From Blastobasis lacticolella (lineage: Eukaryota > Arthropoda > Insecta > Lepidoptera > Blastobasidae), in NCBI GenBank assembly GCA_905147135.1, contig LR990061.1, forward strand, positions 10,144,026-10,208,025: a DNA stretch of 64,000 bases, written 5' to 3'. Both the position numbers and the translations under genes were made by a program. The notes below the pieces were generated by a model, which was given only the letters and a program-made list of their open reading frames with translations, ran no database searches and was not told where the DNA came from. Of the stretch, positions 1-11,514 are shown one piece after another (within the stretch, counting starts at the first letter, position 1; the number at the start of each line of letters is the position of its first letter).

Positions 1-61
1 TAATAAGAAAAAAAATTATTTTAAAAAATTACAACGCCTTCAAATAGTGTGTGCCTTAAAT

Positions 62-122
62 GTACGCGAACGAAGTCGCACTGAGTCCACTAGTTGGACT
101 CAGTGCGACTTCGTTCGCGTAC
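62..122. repeat. perfect 28-bp inverted repeat (hairpin)
   Basis: Arms 62-89 and 95-122 are exact reverse complements around a 5-base centre. The right arm continues into a dispersed repeat that also occurs near 18,350-18,510 (reverse) and 61,575-61,860. The hairpin therefore looks like the end of that repeat plus an inverted copy of it. Confidence 0.85.
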
Positions 123-300
123 ACCTTCTTTACATCTACCTACCCTTTTTCCTTAATATAAACATTCCTCTTGAATCACCCTATATATTAATGAAAACCG
201 CATTAAAATCCGTTGCGTAGTTTAAAATATCTAAGCGTACATAGATACATAGGGAGAGACTGCTGGAAAGGCTTTGTTTTATATTATGTTTAGAAGTAGA
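110..300 (+). repeat. dispersed repeat family A, copy 1
   Basis: Carries the recognisable stretch around GCATTAAAATCCGTTGCG followed by a run describing tandem ACATAGATACATAG motifs. The same order of blocks is found near 44,920-45,010 and 61,690-61,830, and reversed at 17,900-17,965 plus 18,306-18,510. No coding capacity is visible. The class of element is not resolved. Confidence 0.7.
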
Positions 301-404
301 CACAAAAACTATAAGATTTTGGGATACTTACTTACGATCTTGAATTGCAGTGGTCTGTATACATTTCCACGGTCAAAGCACCGTTGTTAAGTATGATAAG
401 GAAA

Positions 405-570
405 TTTAGCAAACAATTTCTTTTTATACCACTAAGGTGGCAAACAAGCTTGCGGCCTGCCTGATGGTAATTAGTCACCGCACCCTATGGACGTTTGCCA
501 GGGGCATCACCCACGCGTTGCCGATCCCGTAAAAACCAATTAACCCCTTTCTTGAAGAACTCCATGTTGT
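405..570 (-). mobile_element. LINE 3'-end fragment
   Basis: The minus strand resembles the tail of a non-LTR retrotransposon. It contains the reverse complement of the block describing a pause of 'accactaaggtggcaaac' and a 'gatggtaa' motif, shared in opposite orientation with 12,640-12,890. It is short and has no open frame. Confidence 0.5.
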
Positions 571-1195
571 ACTCAATTACAATTATAAAATAATAGCAAA
601 TAAACAGACAGTGCATTTAATTAGTAGATTATACTGACGTAACATACATTACGCTATTTACTTACCTTATACTGGCCGCTGTTATAATTTGTAACGTGAC
701 GATATTATCGTGGACGTCCACGATATAGGGCAGAGGTGTCTTCTGTCGGTGTCGGTACACACGAGTCTTCTGCTGCTCCTTAATCTGCGGAGGCAGGTAC
801 GGGCCTATGGGGCTTACCCTGTGCCCGGGAGTCTTAGAGAGGAGGCATGAAGGGGACATTATTTAATATGACAGGAGTGTTACGTTTTAGGTGCGAATGG
901 CTGTGCGTTGCTACAGATCAAAAATATTGTCGTCTCGAGACGTTTGGCCTTATTTTACCGATTATTTCACTTATCTCTTTCAATTCTTGTCCCTTTCATG
1001 CTACTTCTCCCCTATATCGTGGATATATACGATAATATCGTCACGATACCAATTATAAAAGCACCCATTGTCTGGTAAGGCAATGTCCTATTACTGTCAA
1101 ATCATTGCTGTAATTAGTATACCGTACTTCACAATAAATAGCGGTTTCCCAGCAGGACCACTTTGTAATCTGTCAGTTCACAAGGCTTTTTATCT

Positions 1196-1335
1196 TGGCA
1201 ACCTGAATGGTTCAGTTGGTTAACATGCCACGGTCCCGGATTCGATTCCCGGCGAGCAGAAATTTAAAATATTAATTATAACTTCTAGGGGTAAGTAATC
1301 TATCTGTTATCTAGCATCCATAAGACAAGTTTTGC
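1196..1335 (+). mobile_element. tRNA-derived SINE, family 2
   Basis: The head has an A-box-like TGGTTCAGTTGGTTAA and a B-box-like GGATTCGATTCC spaced as in a tRNA. A shared tail leads to ATCTGTTATCTAGC and a TTGCTTACTT block. Other copies are at 10,545-10,690, 27,720-27,960 (reverse), 29,888-30,118 and 30,112-30,330 (reverse). The shared tail after the tRNA-like part marks it as a SINE and not a tRNA gene. Confidence 0.7.
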
Positions 1336-1559
1336 TTACTTTGGGGCTAGATTGCGCTGTGTCCAAGCATTTATTATTATTTTCTATCAGTTACGGTTTC
1401 TGGTCCTCTACTAAGCCGAAATAGACCAAATCGGTAGATTACTACTTCCATGATGATAGCACAATAACTTTCAGAAAAAAAAACGATAATCCGTAAACTA
1501 ACTAATGTAGGTAAAATAATAAAGTCTGAATACGGAACCTTACAACACTGAGTCCATCT

Positions 1560-1745
1560 TTTTTACTGCGGATCATTTCATGCAAGACCGGTTTGGCGGT
1601 CATACTTTTGACTCGCCGACAATTTGGTAGGCTTTAAACTAGTAACAGACGTTCCGTTTTGGCTGGAGCCGACCAACCGTGAGTTGCAGTAGATACTAAT
1701 CCTATTAAGAATAAAGGCACGTTTGGGTGCGGGGGACGTAATCGG
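1560..1745. repeat. half of an inverted-repeat element (family of 6,525-6,775)
   Basis: Contains AACAGACGTTCCGTTTTGGC and the block ACCAACCGTGAGTTGCAGT, closely matching the arms of the inverted-repeat element at 6,525-6,775. Only one arm is clear here. Confidence 0.55.
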
Positions 1746-1889
1746 CCGTCAGACCAAGGTCGGCTCGCTCGCGCATCCGAATTGATCCAGAAGCGACTTT
1801 ATTTTGTAAGTACATCCACGCCCCGGAACGATCAAAAGACGAAATGGGAAGGAAAGGAAAGTTACCGCCGCTTCCTAGGTGAATCCACA

Positions 1890-1995
1890 GAGCTAATCAT
1901 CATCATCACAGCCCATTAAAGTCCACTGCAGGACTTAGGGCCTCTCCCACTAAAGGGGAGGTTATTGCCATAATCTCCACGCTTGGCTCCACAGA
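1890..1995 (+). mobile_element. dispersed repeat family B (retroelement tail), truncated
   Basis: Begins CATCATCATCACAGCCC and runs through CTCTCCCACTAAAGGGGAGG and ATAATCTCCACGCTTGGC. Longer copies are at 5,112-5,372, 5,770-6,035 (reverse), 32,990-33,192, 45,782-45,965, 49,466-49,710 and 60,696-60,880. Probably a non-LTR element 3' region or a SINE. Confidence 0.7.
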
Positions 1996-2439
1996 ACTAA
2001 TGTTAATTTATTTTTTAAATGTCTTTTTTACTATAACGTAACTTACTAACTTTAAAGTAGATAAATATCTGTAAAGAACCGCAGTTCAGTATCATGGACT
2101 TTTGTCTTTTACATATTCATATAGGTTTGACATAATTTGTATTTTATAGTGACTTTAATTTGATTTAATGGTAAATTCTGCATATCTTTTTTCACCTTAT
2201 TATAAAAGTGTACACATTGACCCATAAATGATTTGTGGACTTTGGTTAGACGACAAGCACTTGTTATAAACTTATCTTTATTTCTAGTATTAATATTATG
2301 AATATCACTGTTTTTTCATAAACAAGTGCATATTTTTATGAAGATAGATGTTACATTATAATAAATCTAGATTAAGATTAATGAACATAGATTACGTTCT
2401 CATATATGTATTTTGACAGCATTGTCATAAGGTCAATAT

Positions 2440-3486
2440 TCTTGAATTATCTCTTAGTGAAGTTCTAGGTCTCAATAGGTAAATCGCGCGAATCTTCTGT
2501 AGTACAAATACATTGTGGCAGCTGGCAGCGTATTCGCATTCGTCATAACACTGGGGAATAACTAAAGTAAACTAATCTTGCTGTAGCCTCATCAGAAATA
2601 CCTCGTATCTTCTTTACAGCATATGTTGCAGAACGTAGCCATTTCGCCTTTTTATCAATGTGAGGACCAGATTGTAGTCTGTTATTTAGACTAAAGCCTA
2701 AAAATACTGTGGAATCAACAAATTCTAAATTTCATTTGGGAAAGAGAATTTAAACATTTTGTCTTTTTGCCATTAACCGTAAACCATTTTACCACTTCTG
2801 ATATAGCTTTGTTCACTTCGTCATATTATGTTAATTATTGTCTTTTAACACTAAAGATGACAAAAACTTTCGAGAGTATATTTTATAAAGTACGGTCATC
2901 CTAAATCATTTACATGAAAAGGAAACAATAACGAGCCTAGAATTGACACCTGTGGGACTCTCATAGAGACAACAGACCCTGGAGATCTCTGTCTGTTTAT
3001 ATCAACCTTCTGAATTCTCTGACTTAAATATGACCTTAACGAGTTTAGAGCTAAGCCCTAAGCCATTTACTTCCTAAGCACTTCTATAATGTTGCAATTT
3101 CCTTGGATAAATCACAGAAAACCCCTAAGGCATCACGTGATTCCTCCTAGGCCCCGAAGACATGTTCAATTAGTTGAACGACAACGAATTGTTTATGATG
3201 CAATAGATTATTTCCATAAAAAATGATTTTAGTTGGTTTAATATGATTTTCTCAAATATTTTACTTAAAGCCGGTAACACCGAAACTGGTCTAAAATTCG
3301 TTGGATCTGTTGTGCTACCTGTTTTAAACATGGAATAAGTTTACTATGCTTCATCAGATCAGGAAATTCGGAATTTTCAACACATTTATTAAATATATTC
3401 GCTAAGTGAACCGCAATAACATCAATTACAGAGCTAATAATTTTAAATTGACATACCTGATGGTATGGTATGATGTCGGTTATCAA
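2440..3486 (-). mobile_element. decayed non-LTR retrotransposon (Jockey/CR1-like reverse transcriptase)
   Basis: Minus-strand frames, read from 3,486 downwards, show a reverse-transcriptase thumbprint. An open 73-codon stretch (3,265-3,486) contains LANIFNKCVENSEFPD and LMKHSKLIPCLK, the usual 'IFN...G.FP..lK.a.ViPi.K' region. Near 2,915-2,975 another frame gives VPQVSILGSLLF, the palm motif preceding the catalytic aspartates. Near 2,580-2,640 a third gives a match to the C-terminal 'vKKIRGISDEAT' region, and near 2,450-2,510 one gives LQKIRAIYLLRPRTSLRE. Stops and frameshifts separate the blocks and the YxDD motif is not visible. The copy is 5'-truncated and dead. Clade assignment is by general resemblance only. 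Confidence 0.75.
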
Positions 3487-3527
3487 AATTCATTGAAAGT
3501 AACTTTCTTAGTTGCATTCTAACCGAA

Positions 3528-3716
3528 GCTCTTACGGTGAGGGAAAACATCGTGATGAATTCAGGCGATGTGTAAGCATGATCCAATCTGGTCAAGTTCC
3601 CCTGGTAGCAGGGTCACGGAGGTCAGATAGCAGTCGCTCCACTGTAAGTATCTGATCTGCCAAATCCTAGATCATTGTCTAGGCGAGTAACCGGGACATT
3701 AACCCCAAGATGATTA
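3528..3716 (+). mobile_element. tRNA-derived SINE, family 1 (5'-truncated copy)
   Basis: Body and tail of the family whose full copies lie at 8,293-8,643, 12,988-13,344 and 16,628-16,972. Recognisable by CTCTTACGGTGAGGGAAAAC, ATGATCCAATCTGGTCA and the end CCAAGATGATTA. Confidence 0.75.
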
Positions 3717-4439
3717 TTTATTTTACATGAAAACTGTTCTAAACTTTTCTATTTCGTTAAAATGCGTTACCGCTGTCAGTTTGACCGCTTACAAATTCGT
3801 TCTGACCGAGAGATCAATGTCCGCTGTTGCTAATCCATTTGGCACGGACTATAGTGCGTGAGCAGTCGTATAATATGGTACTGTGGCTGTGGCTACCTCG
3901 GACAGCATTTCTTCCGATTCGGATCGAATGCAGTGCGTAAGCACTCTTATTCGCTGTTGTACTTGGCAACAGTTTCCAATTACGACAGCGCCTTAGTTGA
4001 AGTCTTAGTTAAGTTTAGATTACTCTTAGATTATTGTTAGGTAAACAAGTTTCTACCTGGTTCTTAATACAAGTTCTTAGCTAGATTTTTTCCACGACTT
4101 CGTACAGATCTCTATAAAGAAAATAAAATAGTAATAGACCTAAATTAATTATAAACTAAAATTGATTCCGAATGAATTATTCATTAGTTGTTCTTCAATC
4201 ATTCCAAAACTAATTTTAACCGCCATTCTATTTAATTAACACTAATGCCTAGCCGATAATTTAAATTTCTTGTTCACAGACACTTTATTAACTGTTTCTT
4301 AAGAAAAGTTATAATTAATTAAGTATGATTTGCTTATTGATTACGTTCAAGTCTAAACGATGGCTCGCGACGTTAATCAGTCAGTAATAAGTTTAAAACA
4401 AATAATGTAATAAGTACAGAAAAATCCAAATTAAAATTT

Positions 4440-4900
4440 CTTTATTGAGTAAGACAATAAATATCTCCATCAATCGTCAAAAGGAGGGGGTAGAAAAGTA
4501 GGAAGGAAACACAGAGCACACCCACCCCATGCCGACAACGGCCTAACCGTGCCCGACAATACCAGACAAAGCCCATCCGACAAAGCTAGGCCAAGCCCGA
4601 CATATATTCTAAATGTATATTATAGTAAAGACTACCTAAAACTACAGCAAGAGTAAGCCAATCCACCAAGGCAGCACCCGTTCACGAGGGTAACGCAGTG
4701 CCGAGCCATCGACCAATTCAACCATATTTGAGAGAAAAGAGCGACCCGGCCCCCATGTCACCGCCAGACTATTAAACGAGCTTGCGTTACACATGCTGCA
4801 TGTAACAGGTAGCCGCTCACAAACTGCCCTACCCCTACCCTGCTCCTATCCTTACCCCTACCCCTACTCTACCTACCACTACCCTACCACAGCCATATAC
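4440..4900. other. C-rich, poorly ordered intergenic stretch
   Basis: Contains degenerate runs of CCAAGCCCGAC/CCCGACAA and a short CCCCTACCCTG-type simple repeat near 4,830-4,880. No gene is seen. Confidence 0.5.
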
Positions 4901-4904
4901 ATCA

Positions 4905-5096
4905 TCAAATCATCTTCTTGGCGTTAATGTCCCGGTTGTGCTCTCGCGCACGAAGGCCCGGGGTCCGCCTTGACCATGATCCAGGATTTGGCAGGTCAGG
5001 TAATTACAGTGGAGCGACTGCCATCTGACCACCATGACCCTGCTACCTCTGGCTTACGAGTCGGATACTTTAACCGCTCGGCCACCGACGCTATTC
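4905..5096 (-). mobile_element. tRNA-derived SINE, family 1 (internally deleted)
   Basis: The minus-strand head (ending AGCGTCGGTGGCCGAGCGG) and the tail (CCAAGAAGATG) are both present, but the middle of the element is missing. The length is about 190 against about 350 bases for full copies. Confidence 0.75.
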
Positions 5097-5111
5097 GTCA
5101 TATACGTCATC

Positions 5112-5372
5112 TAATCATCATCATCACAGCCCGTAACAGTCCACTGCAGGACTTAGGGCCTCTCCCACGAAAGGGGAGGTTATTGCCATAATCTCCACAC
5201 TTGGCAGGCGGGTTGGAGATCGCAGTGTTTAAATATAACAATGGAAAATGCTGCTGCCCATTTTCCAGACTACGGAGACTCTTGATCTTTTGCCTCGAAA
5301 ACATTAGTCGCTTGTTCGGTACCCACGAGTGTAAGGGGTTGGTGCTATTCTACTATGCCGGACACCACACGG
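5112..5372 (+). mobile_element. dispersed repeat family B, near full length
   Basis: Contains the ordered family blocks: CAGCCC...CCACTGCAGGAC, CACGAAAGGGGAGGTTATTG, the A-rich AATATAACAATGGAAAA, and the end CGAGTGTAAGGGGTTGGTGC. It lies directly after a SINE family 1 copy. The short open frames on both strands within it recur in every copy and so are repeat shadows, not genes. Confidence 0.7.
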
Positions 5373-5769
5373 CCACGTCATCTAATACTTTATATTAAAA
5401 TCTCTATAAATCACTATATTCTAATTGCAATTGCTAACTTTAATAAGGGCTTCATCTATATTTTTTTCAAACAAAAACAAAATTTAGGTAGGTAAGAATT
5501 AAAAAGGTATATTATACAAAGATGAGATCAGAAGGAAGATAAGTTGTTTGTAAGTTGATATCGAATCATCGTGCAGATTTAAAATAATCCTTTACCTCAA
5601 TATTTTGAAGGACAATCGGTGCCCCGCTGGTTTTTTGGCTACCTTCTCAATATTACCTACTTCAATAAAATATAATTTGTTATATTTGTTATTAGCAAAC
5701 TTTAAAAAAAGACAATAATAGTAAGAGGCCCGACGGAATAACATGTCTGATTGCACTAGACATTAGGCG

Positions 5770-6035
5770 ACGCTTGAATATCCTGAGACTGGCTACAGTG
5801 TCCGGCAGAGAAGAATAGTACCAACCCCTTACACTCGTAGGTGTCGTACAAGGCGACTAATGTTTTCGAGGCAATCGATCTAGAGTCTCTATAGACTGCA
5901 AAATGGACAGCAGCGTTTTCCATTGTTATATTTATAACACTGCAATCTCCAACCCGCCTGCCGAGCGTGGAGATTATGGCAATAACCTTCCCTTTCGTGG
6001 GAGGGGCCTTAGGTTCTGCAGTGGACTGGTATGGA
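5770..6035 (-). mobile_element. dispersed repeat family B, reverse copy
   Basis: The reverse complement of the 5,112-5,372 repeat, 400 bases away, so the two copies could pair as a long inverted repeat. Confidence 0.7.
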
Positions 6036-6524
6036 CTGGGATGATGACTAAGCAACAATAAGTTACTCTGGCGATGCAAATATAAGCTAAAAAATAAAGA
6101 GAGGAAATCAATAAAAGAAAAGCAAAAAGAAAGCTTGTCGCGGGGAAAAGTTAGTCAAACATACTAACCTAATTGCCAGCCATTGTTCATTAAGAAACGA
6201 TAATCTCCAGTACCGCGGTTGCGTGCCAATGACTTCTTAATAAGCGTTCAAAATAAAATTACTTACCCGAATCGTGTGATGGGTCGTGGCCGTGAAATTC
6301 GGGTCAGGGATGTCCGGTTTTGTGACAGTAACTATTTACCTTAATATTATACTTATAATAAATATTACCTTAACTAGCCATAGTTAAGGTTGCGGTGCTC
6401 AAGTTCGACTAACCTCAAAATACGGAACGGTTCAAATCCAGTTCTCGGTCTCTGCGTGCGTTATTTAGCTTTAGTTGTCGATCTCGCTCTTGCAAGCAAG
6501 CTGTCAAATAAACGGTTGTCCCCA

Positions 6525-6775
6525 GCGAAATCACCAACGATATTAAAACCAATAACAGATGCTCCGATTTGGCTGGAACCTACCAACCGTCAGTTGCAGT
6601 CGATAATAATCCTTACGATGTACAAAAGAAGTAGTCGGACGTCAGACCACGTCCCTCGTACCCAAACGCGACTTTCTTTTATACTCCGTAAGGATTAGTA
6701 TTAATTGCAACTGACGGTTGGTCGGCTCCAGCCAAAACGGAACGTCTGTTACTAGTTCTAATATGGTTGGGAGAA
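6525..6775. mobile_element. inverted-repeat element (MITE-like)
   Basis: Left arm about 6,525-6,622 and right arm about 6,684-6,775 are imperfect inverted repeats. Shared blocks include TTTGGCTGGAACC, CAACCGTCAGTTGCA and AATCCTTACG. The loop is about 60 bases. A half copy is at 1,560-1,745. Confidence 0.65.
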
Positions 6776-7669
6776 ATGGATTGAGTGTTCGGCATCACGT
6801 GTGTGATACTGTTACTGCTTACGTTCCTTAATCATAGGGTGCGTTAACTTATCATCTGGATAGCGGGTTATGTGCCACATGTAGTTATGTATACTAGAGG
6901 GAGAAAGAGAGTGAGAGAGAGACACTAATATGGTAGAGACACAGAAAAGGTTCTATAGTAGGTGCCAAATAGGTTGGCCATAGAGGACGTTGACCTCTCG
7001 TTTGGGCAACTACAGCTATTGCTAATCTTCTTCCTTCTTCTTGCGCTTCCTATGTGTTCACTCCTTCGAAACGTAGTGGCGTGCAGTGCAGCTAACTCAA
7101 TGTATGACCAAATTTTAAATACAGAATTTTAACGAAAATATGCTGTACTACAGTATTACCCCTTGGATGATGATGTTGATGCTGATGAACAGTGTTAATT
7201 CAAACAATGTCCACACAATTTTATTTCATTTCCTGATTGATATGTCGTTCTTCAACCACGCCACGCCTTTTTCCCGTAAGGTAGACCACACTCGTCAACT
7301 TGCCGTCCTGACAAATATCTCTCGTCCATTCATGTTTACCGTTTATTGTACCTAAAATAAAGTAAATAATCTCAAAGTTGAGTAGCTGTTTTACATTACT
7401 TTGGAGACGAAGAATCCGAAGGCCAGACATCTGATTCAAGGTACATCAAGTTCAATAACAATACCGTTCATTCTTCATTGGCTACAGCAAAGTTGTGTTA
7501 CAGACTGGGCTGCGAAACCAGATTTATTTTAATCAGATTTTTTTTTATCTGTATTTTTAAATGTTAAATTCGCAGTTTTACACGTTTGAAATAAATCACG
7601 AAATGTTATTTTGGCAAACGGGTAAACGGGTTTAGGGTTCTGCATACAAAGCGAGCCGACTATACCACA

Positions 7670-8128
7670 TAATATGTACTATACGCGGTATCTATCAGGT
7701 GGTAGGACTCTGTCAAGCCTCAGGAGTCCGAATGGGTGAGTACCACCGCCGTATCTATTTCTACCGCCAAGCAACCATGCATGCTTTTAGTGTTCCGGTT
7801 TGGAGGATAAGGTATCCAGCGCAATTAAAGGCATGAGAGGCATTTCATCTTAGTCCCCACAGTGACAACGCACCTGCGGTTCTGCATTTTTGTTGCTGTC
7901 ACCTAAATGTATGAATCGTAGATGTTATGGGCGACAGTTACCGCTTACCATCAGGTAGTCTGTCTTCTCGTTTGTCAGTGCGTAGTATAAAACGAAGTAG
8001 ATGCTCTAACGGTGAGGAAACACATCGTAAGGAAACTTGCACATTCAGGCGACTGAATTTGTAAACATGATCCAATCTGGTTAGGATCTCCTATTAAAAG
8101 GATCACTAAGGTTAGGCAGTCGTGGGCT
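7670..8128 (+). other. repeat-rich intergenic stretch with partial SINE family 1
   Basis: 7,700-7,950 shares blocks with 44,205-44,420 (GGTAGGACTCTGT...CCTGAGGAGTC and ACAACGCA.CTGCG). 8,000-8,128 is a 3'-truncated family 1 SINE body (CATTCAGGCGACTGAAT, ATGATCCAATCTGGTTA). No gene is seen. Confidence 0.55.
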
Positions 8129-8149
8129 AACGCAAGGTCGAAATTCCAC

Positions 8150-8280
8150 TAGATGGCGGCACTGGCGAGTAAGGTCCGTTGTCAAAATACGTCGCGCTAT
8201 TGGTCAGAATCCACGTTGACAGTTGGATATCAGCCAATAGAACGGCGTTATTTTGACAGTGACAAGACCATACTCGACTG
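8150..8280. repeat. short inverted-repeat element
   Basis: TTGTCAAAATACGTCGCGCT near 8,180 pairs with the reverse complement near 8,235-8,270 (AACGGCGTTATTTTGACAGT). The ends resemble those of the larger element at 51,855-52,190. Confidence 0.5.
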
Positions 8281-8292
8281 TGCCGTCCACTT

Positions 8293-8643
8293 CATCATCA
8301 TCTTGGCGTTAATGTCCTTGTGCTCTCGCGCACGAAGGCCCGGGGTTCATCTTGACCATTATCCAGGAATGTGCAGATCAGGTAATTACAGTGGAGCGAC
8401 TGCCATCTGACCTCCGTGACCCTGCTACCAGGGGAGCCTGATCAGATTAGATTATGGTTACACATTCAGTCGCCGTAATATGCAGGTTTCATCACGATGT
8501 TTTCCCTTACCGTAAGAGTAACGGTTAGTGTTCAACTAATGTACAACTCACAAAAAAGTCATTTATACATGGCCGCAGCGGGATTCGAACCCGCTACCTC
8601 TCGCTTACGAGTTGGATACCCTAGCCTCTCGGCCACCGACGCT
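8293..8643 (-). mobile_element. tRNA-derived SINE, family 1 (full length)
   Basis: Read on the minus strand: the tRNA-like head starts near 8,643 (AGAGCGTCGGTGGCCGAGAG), has the B-box-like GGGTTCGAATCCC at about 8,590, then the unique body, and ends CGCCAAGATGATGATG. The length is about 350 bases. The head looks tRNA-Ser/Leu-like, but the attached conserved body shows it is a SINE. Confidence 0.85.
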
Positions 8644-9181
8644 CTCTACGGTGCTGCCCACTCGTGAGCACAAAAACGGGTGCCCTCGTGGGATCATGGT
8701 CAAGGCGGACCAGGCCCTCGTACCGGGTTATTTACGCTAATATGATTATAGGTACTAATATGTGCTAATACTAAAGTAAAGTAGGTATAATCGATTACTA
8801 TGCCACTGCCTTCTATCTGTCTTTCTCCATCCATACCTTTTATCTCATGAGGCATTGCATTATTTGAAATTAAGGAAATACCACGGTTATTTCCCATAAT
8901 AATTTGAAAAAGTTATTTGCTTTGAAGTAATGTTTTTGTCCTGGATTTTGTTCCAAAAAGCTTAGTTTTAATAAAATAAACTCTTTTGTGATTTAATTTT
9001 GTTTATTTTGTGGTGGTACGGAACCCCTTGTGTGAACATCTTACGCACGTGATTGATTTCCATAATAACAGGTTTAGCACGTGCGATATTTGACAGTTTC
9101 TTTATTTAATTCAATTTGGCGTAGAAATCCAGTTTGAGCTGTGGGGACCAGGTGCACATTCATTATATATATTTTTTAATG

Positions 9182-9500
9182 TTATCCGGCAGACAAACAG
9201 GCATGCGGGCCACCTGATGGAAAGTAATCACCGCCGCCTATGGACATCAGCAACACTAGGGGAGTCACCAATCCAAAGTCCAAAGGAAACACTGTGACTA
9301 GGAGCTCATTCCACATCCGAATCGTACGAGCGAGAAACGTTCTTTCAAACCTTCGCGTGGTGACCAACAGAGGGTCTACGTAGTGGCGATGAGAACCCAG
9401 CCCACGGCGGGTGGTGCGATGGCGGAATGACCAGATCAAAAAGTTCCTCGGAACACTCCCCATTGTACAGCCGGTAGAACACACACAGGGAGCCAAAGTC
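9182..9500 (-). mobile_element. LINE reverse-transcriptase C-terminal fragment
   Basis: A 104-codon minus-strand frame with the typical non-LTR tail LARTIRMWNELLVTVFP, followed by [18 protein letters not shown], the translated 3' end that recurs at 22,985-23,590, 30,660-30,780, 40,425-40,620 and 54,841-55,010. It is only the C-terminal end of a polymerase and is preceded by no intact RT. Confidence 0.75.
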
Positions 9501-9554
9501 CCTTCGGTTAGCCAGTGGTTCTAACTTGCTTGTTTGTATGGGATCATATAAGGA

Positions 9555-9770
9555 TTATATAAGGAATCATCTAAGCGCCTGGTCGAAATTACGCATGACC
9601 AGAAGGCTGGCCTCTTCTTGGGTCAGCGTATAAGTCTCGCTATCCAACGGGGCAACGCAGCCAGCCTTCTGGTTACGTTTGCAAGTTCGGGGGAAATGGG
9701 TCAACTATTTTATCTGTAGGTTAGTTATAAGGGTTTTTTGGCTAGGTTGTATTTTAAATTCGTTGTATTA
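9555..9770 (+). mobile_element. LINE C-terminal fragment (AIQRGNAAS type)
   Basis: Plus-strand reading gives a decayed match to the sequence also seen at 35,935-36,060: the CCAGAAGGCTGGCCTC block, GCTATCC..CGGGGCAACGC, then TTCGGGGG. It is the C-terminus plus 3' tail of a non-LTR element. Related fragments are at 13,620-13,755 and 14,560-14,690. Confidence 0.65.
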
Positions 9771-10242
9771 TAACTTTAAGGTGCTGTTTCATAAACTAAG
9801 TTCGTTAAATTGGACTTGTTAAATAATAAATTTAAATTGCTGTTTGGTATTGCTACCAATAAAACAACTAGTTGAATGATAATTGAGACCGGTCAATTAA
9901 AGGAGCATAAAATACCTAAGTAGGTACCTATCTACTATGTAATTTATGGGGCCGACATAAAAGTTTATTGCTTTAACCCCGATACTTACAATTATACCCT
10001 TTATTATTATGCACTGTATAAATAGGAAAATAAATGACCGTTTACATAGTTTTATTATTGGACGTAAACAAATATTCAAGTGGTTTCTAACAAGATTAGT
10101 CAAACAACACGACAGGCAATATTTAAGATAATACTTATAGCTTAAAATAAATACACGGAGTAAATATACAGAGGTACAATATATTTGCGTGTCACTTCCT
10201 ATTTGACGAAATATGAGAATCAATGTTATACATGTAATGTGA

Positions 10243-10499
10243 GTAGAGCTCGTCTAATCTAAAATGACGCGCCCCACTATCGCATTACCGCACACAAGCA
10301 AGTTTAAAATATGGACGCAATACATATACAAATGCCGTTGTAATTGGTCATTCAGTTGCCGGTAAGATTCAAACGTAGCAACACGAGTCGTTCATTGGCT
10401 CCCACACAGATGAAGTGTCGTTATCAATATTTGCACTCACACATCGAAATCAACTAACTAAGTAGTGGGGCGCGTCATCTTAGACTAGACGAGCTCTAC
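10243..10499. mobile_element. MITE-like element C, copy 1
   Basis: A 257-bp element with terminal inverted repeats of about 36 bases: GTAGAGCTCGTCTAATCTAA at the left, and its near-complement ending ACGAGCTCTAC at the right. Both arms reach into the GACGCGCCCCACT block. A second copy of almost identical sequence is at 24,772-25,027. It has no coding capacity. Confidence 0.9.
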
Positions 10500-10544
10500 C
10501 ATATTTACAACAAACAAAGAATTAAATTGAATGAAAAGTATGAC

Positions 10545-10690
10545 GACCTAAATGGTTGGATTGGTTAACAGCCGATCTGCCACGCAGAGGTCCCGGGTTC
10601 GATACCCCGCCGAGCAGTAATTGAAATGACGAATTTTAATTTCTGTTACGGGTCTTTGTGTTATATATGTCGCAGCCATCTGGTTAAATT
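10545..10690 (+). mobile_element. tRNA-derived SINE, family 2
   Basis: Head with TGGTTGGATTGGTTAAC and B-box-like GGTTCGATACCC, then the family tail TTTTAATTTCTGTTACGGGT. Confidence 0.7.
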
Positions 10691-11328
10691 AGCCATTTAA
10701 TTAGAAGGCTAGTCCGTTAATTAAACGCCGGCATTCAATCGAATGGCTAAATGACAACTAGCCAAGTAGTTGAATGTAACGTGCAGCTACTTGGCTGAAC
10801 GTTATTTAGCCGTTTTGTTAATAGAATATATATGTTTGGTTTGAGTGATTATTCGTAAATTATATAACTTTACTTAAGATAAAAAATACGAATTAATAAA
10901 TATAATTTTTATTTAGAAACGAAAATATTAGTGGCAACAAATTCAATTAGTAATTGCATTGCGAGTACCTTTAAAATTTATAGTATTTACCACAATAATA
11001 ACTTTAAACTTATTAACTATTTGCAACAATGTAGTATAGGAAGAATGCACTTTCTTATTTTATAATATTAAATATAAAATGGCACGAAACATTCTAAGAC
11101 ATTTGTTTCTAATTGTAAGTATTTTCAGAAAATGAACAAATTAAATTATCCTTATTCTTACTTAAAAACATCTAGGTACCACACTTTAAATTTAGTTCTG
11201 TCTGACGCCATATTTGTTTTAATGACTACCAGTGCTGCAGTGGATAAAGTTTTAACTAAATTTAAATCACCTGCCTGATTTCACGTCAGCCGTCTTTAAA
11301 GGGCTGGCTTACACATATTACGCCTCAT

Positions 11329-11368
11329 ACACACACACACACGCACACGCACACACACACACACACAC
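11329..11368. repeat. (AC)n microsatellite
   Basis: About 20 AC units with two G interruptions. Confidence 0.9.
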
Positions 11369-11417
11369 TCTGTGCTCTAGACTCTGTTGGAGTTTCCAGA
11401 GAGTTTACTTCAACTTT

Positions 11418-11498
11418 CAGAGCAAAGAGTTTGGAATGTTAGCGACCTTGAATGAATGATGGTTAGAAGGTCGCTAGTATTCCAAACTCTTTGTTTCA
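11418..11498. repeat. inverted repeat, arms about 30 bp
   Basis: GCAAAGAGTTTGGAATGTTA (left) pairs with the complement of CTAGTATTCCAAACTCTTTG (right), spacer about 17 bases, three mismatches. It lies just past the end of the R2-like LINE fragment. Confidence 0.7.
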
Positions 11499-11514
11499 GA
11501 GCTATACTTAGTAA

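Noticed and set aside
8575..8645. tRNA-Ser/Leu-like gene (also near 5,090, 13,280, 16,960 and 21,955)
   Set aside because: The tRNA-like head is always followed by the same 250-300-base body and a GATGATGA tail, so these are SINEs. The cloverleaf is also imperfect.
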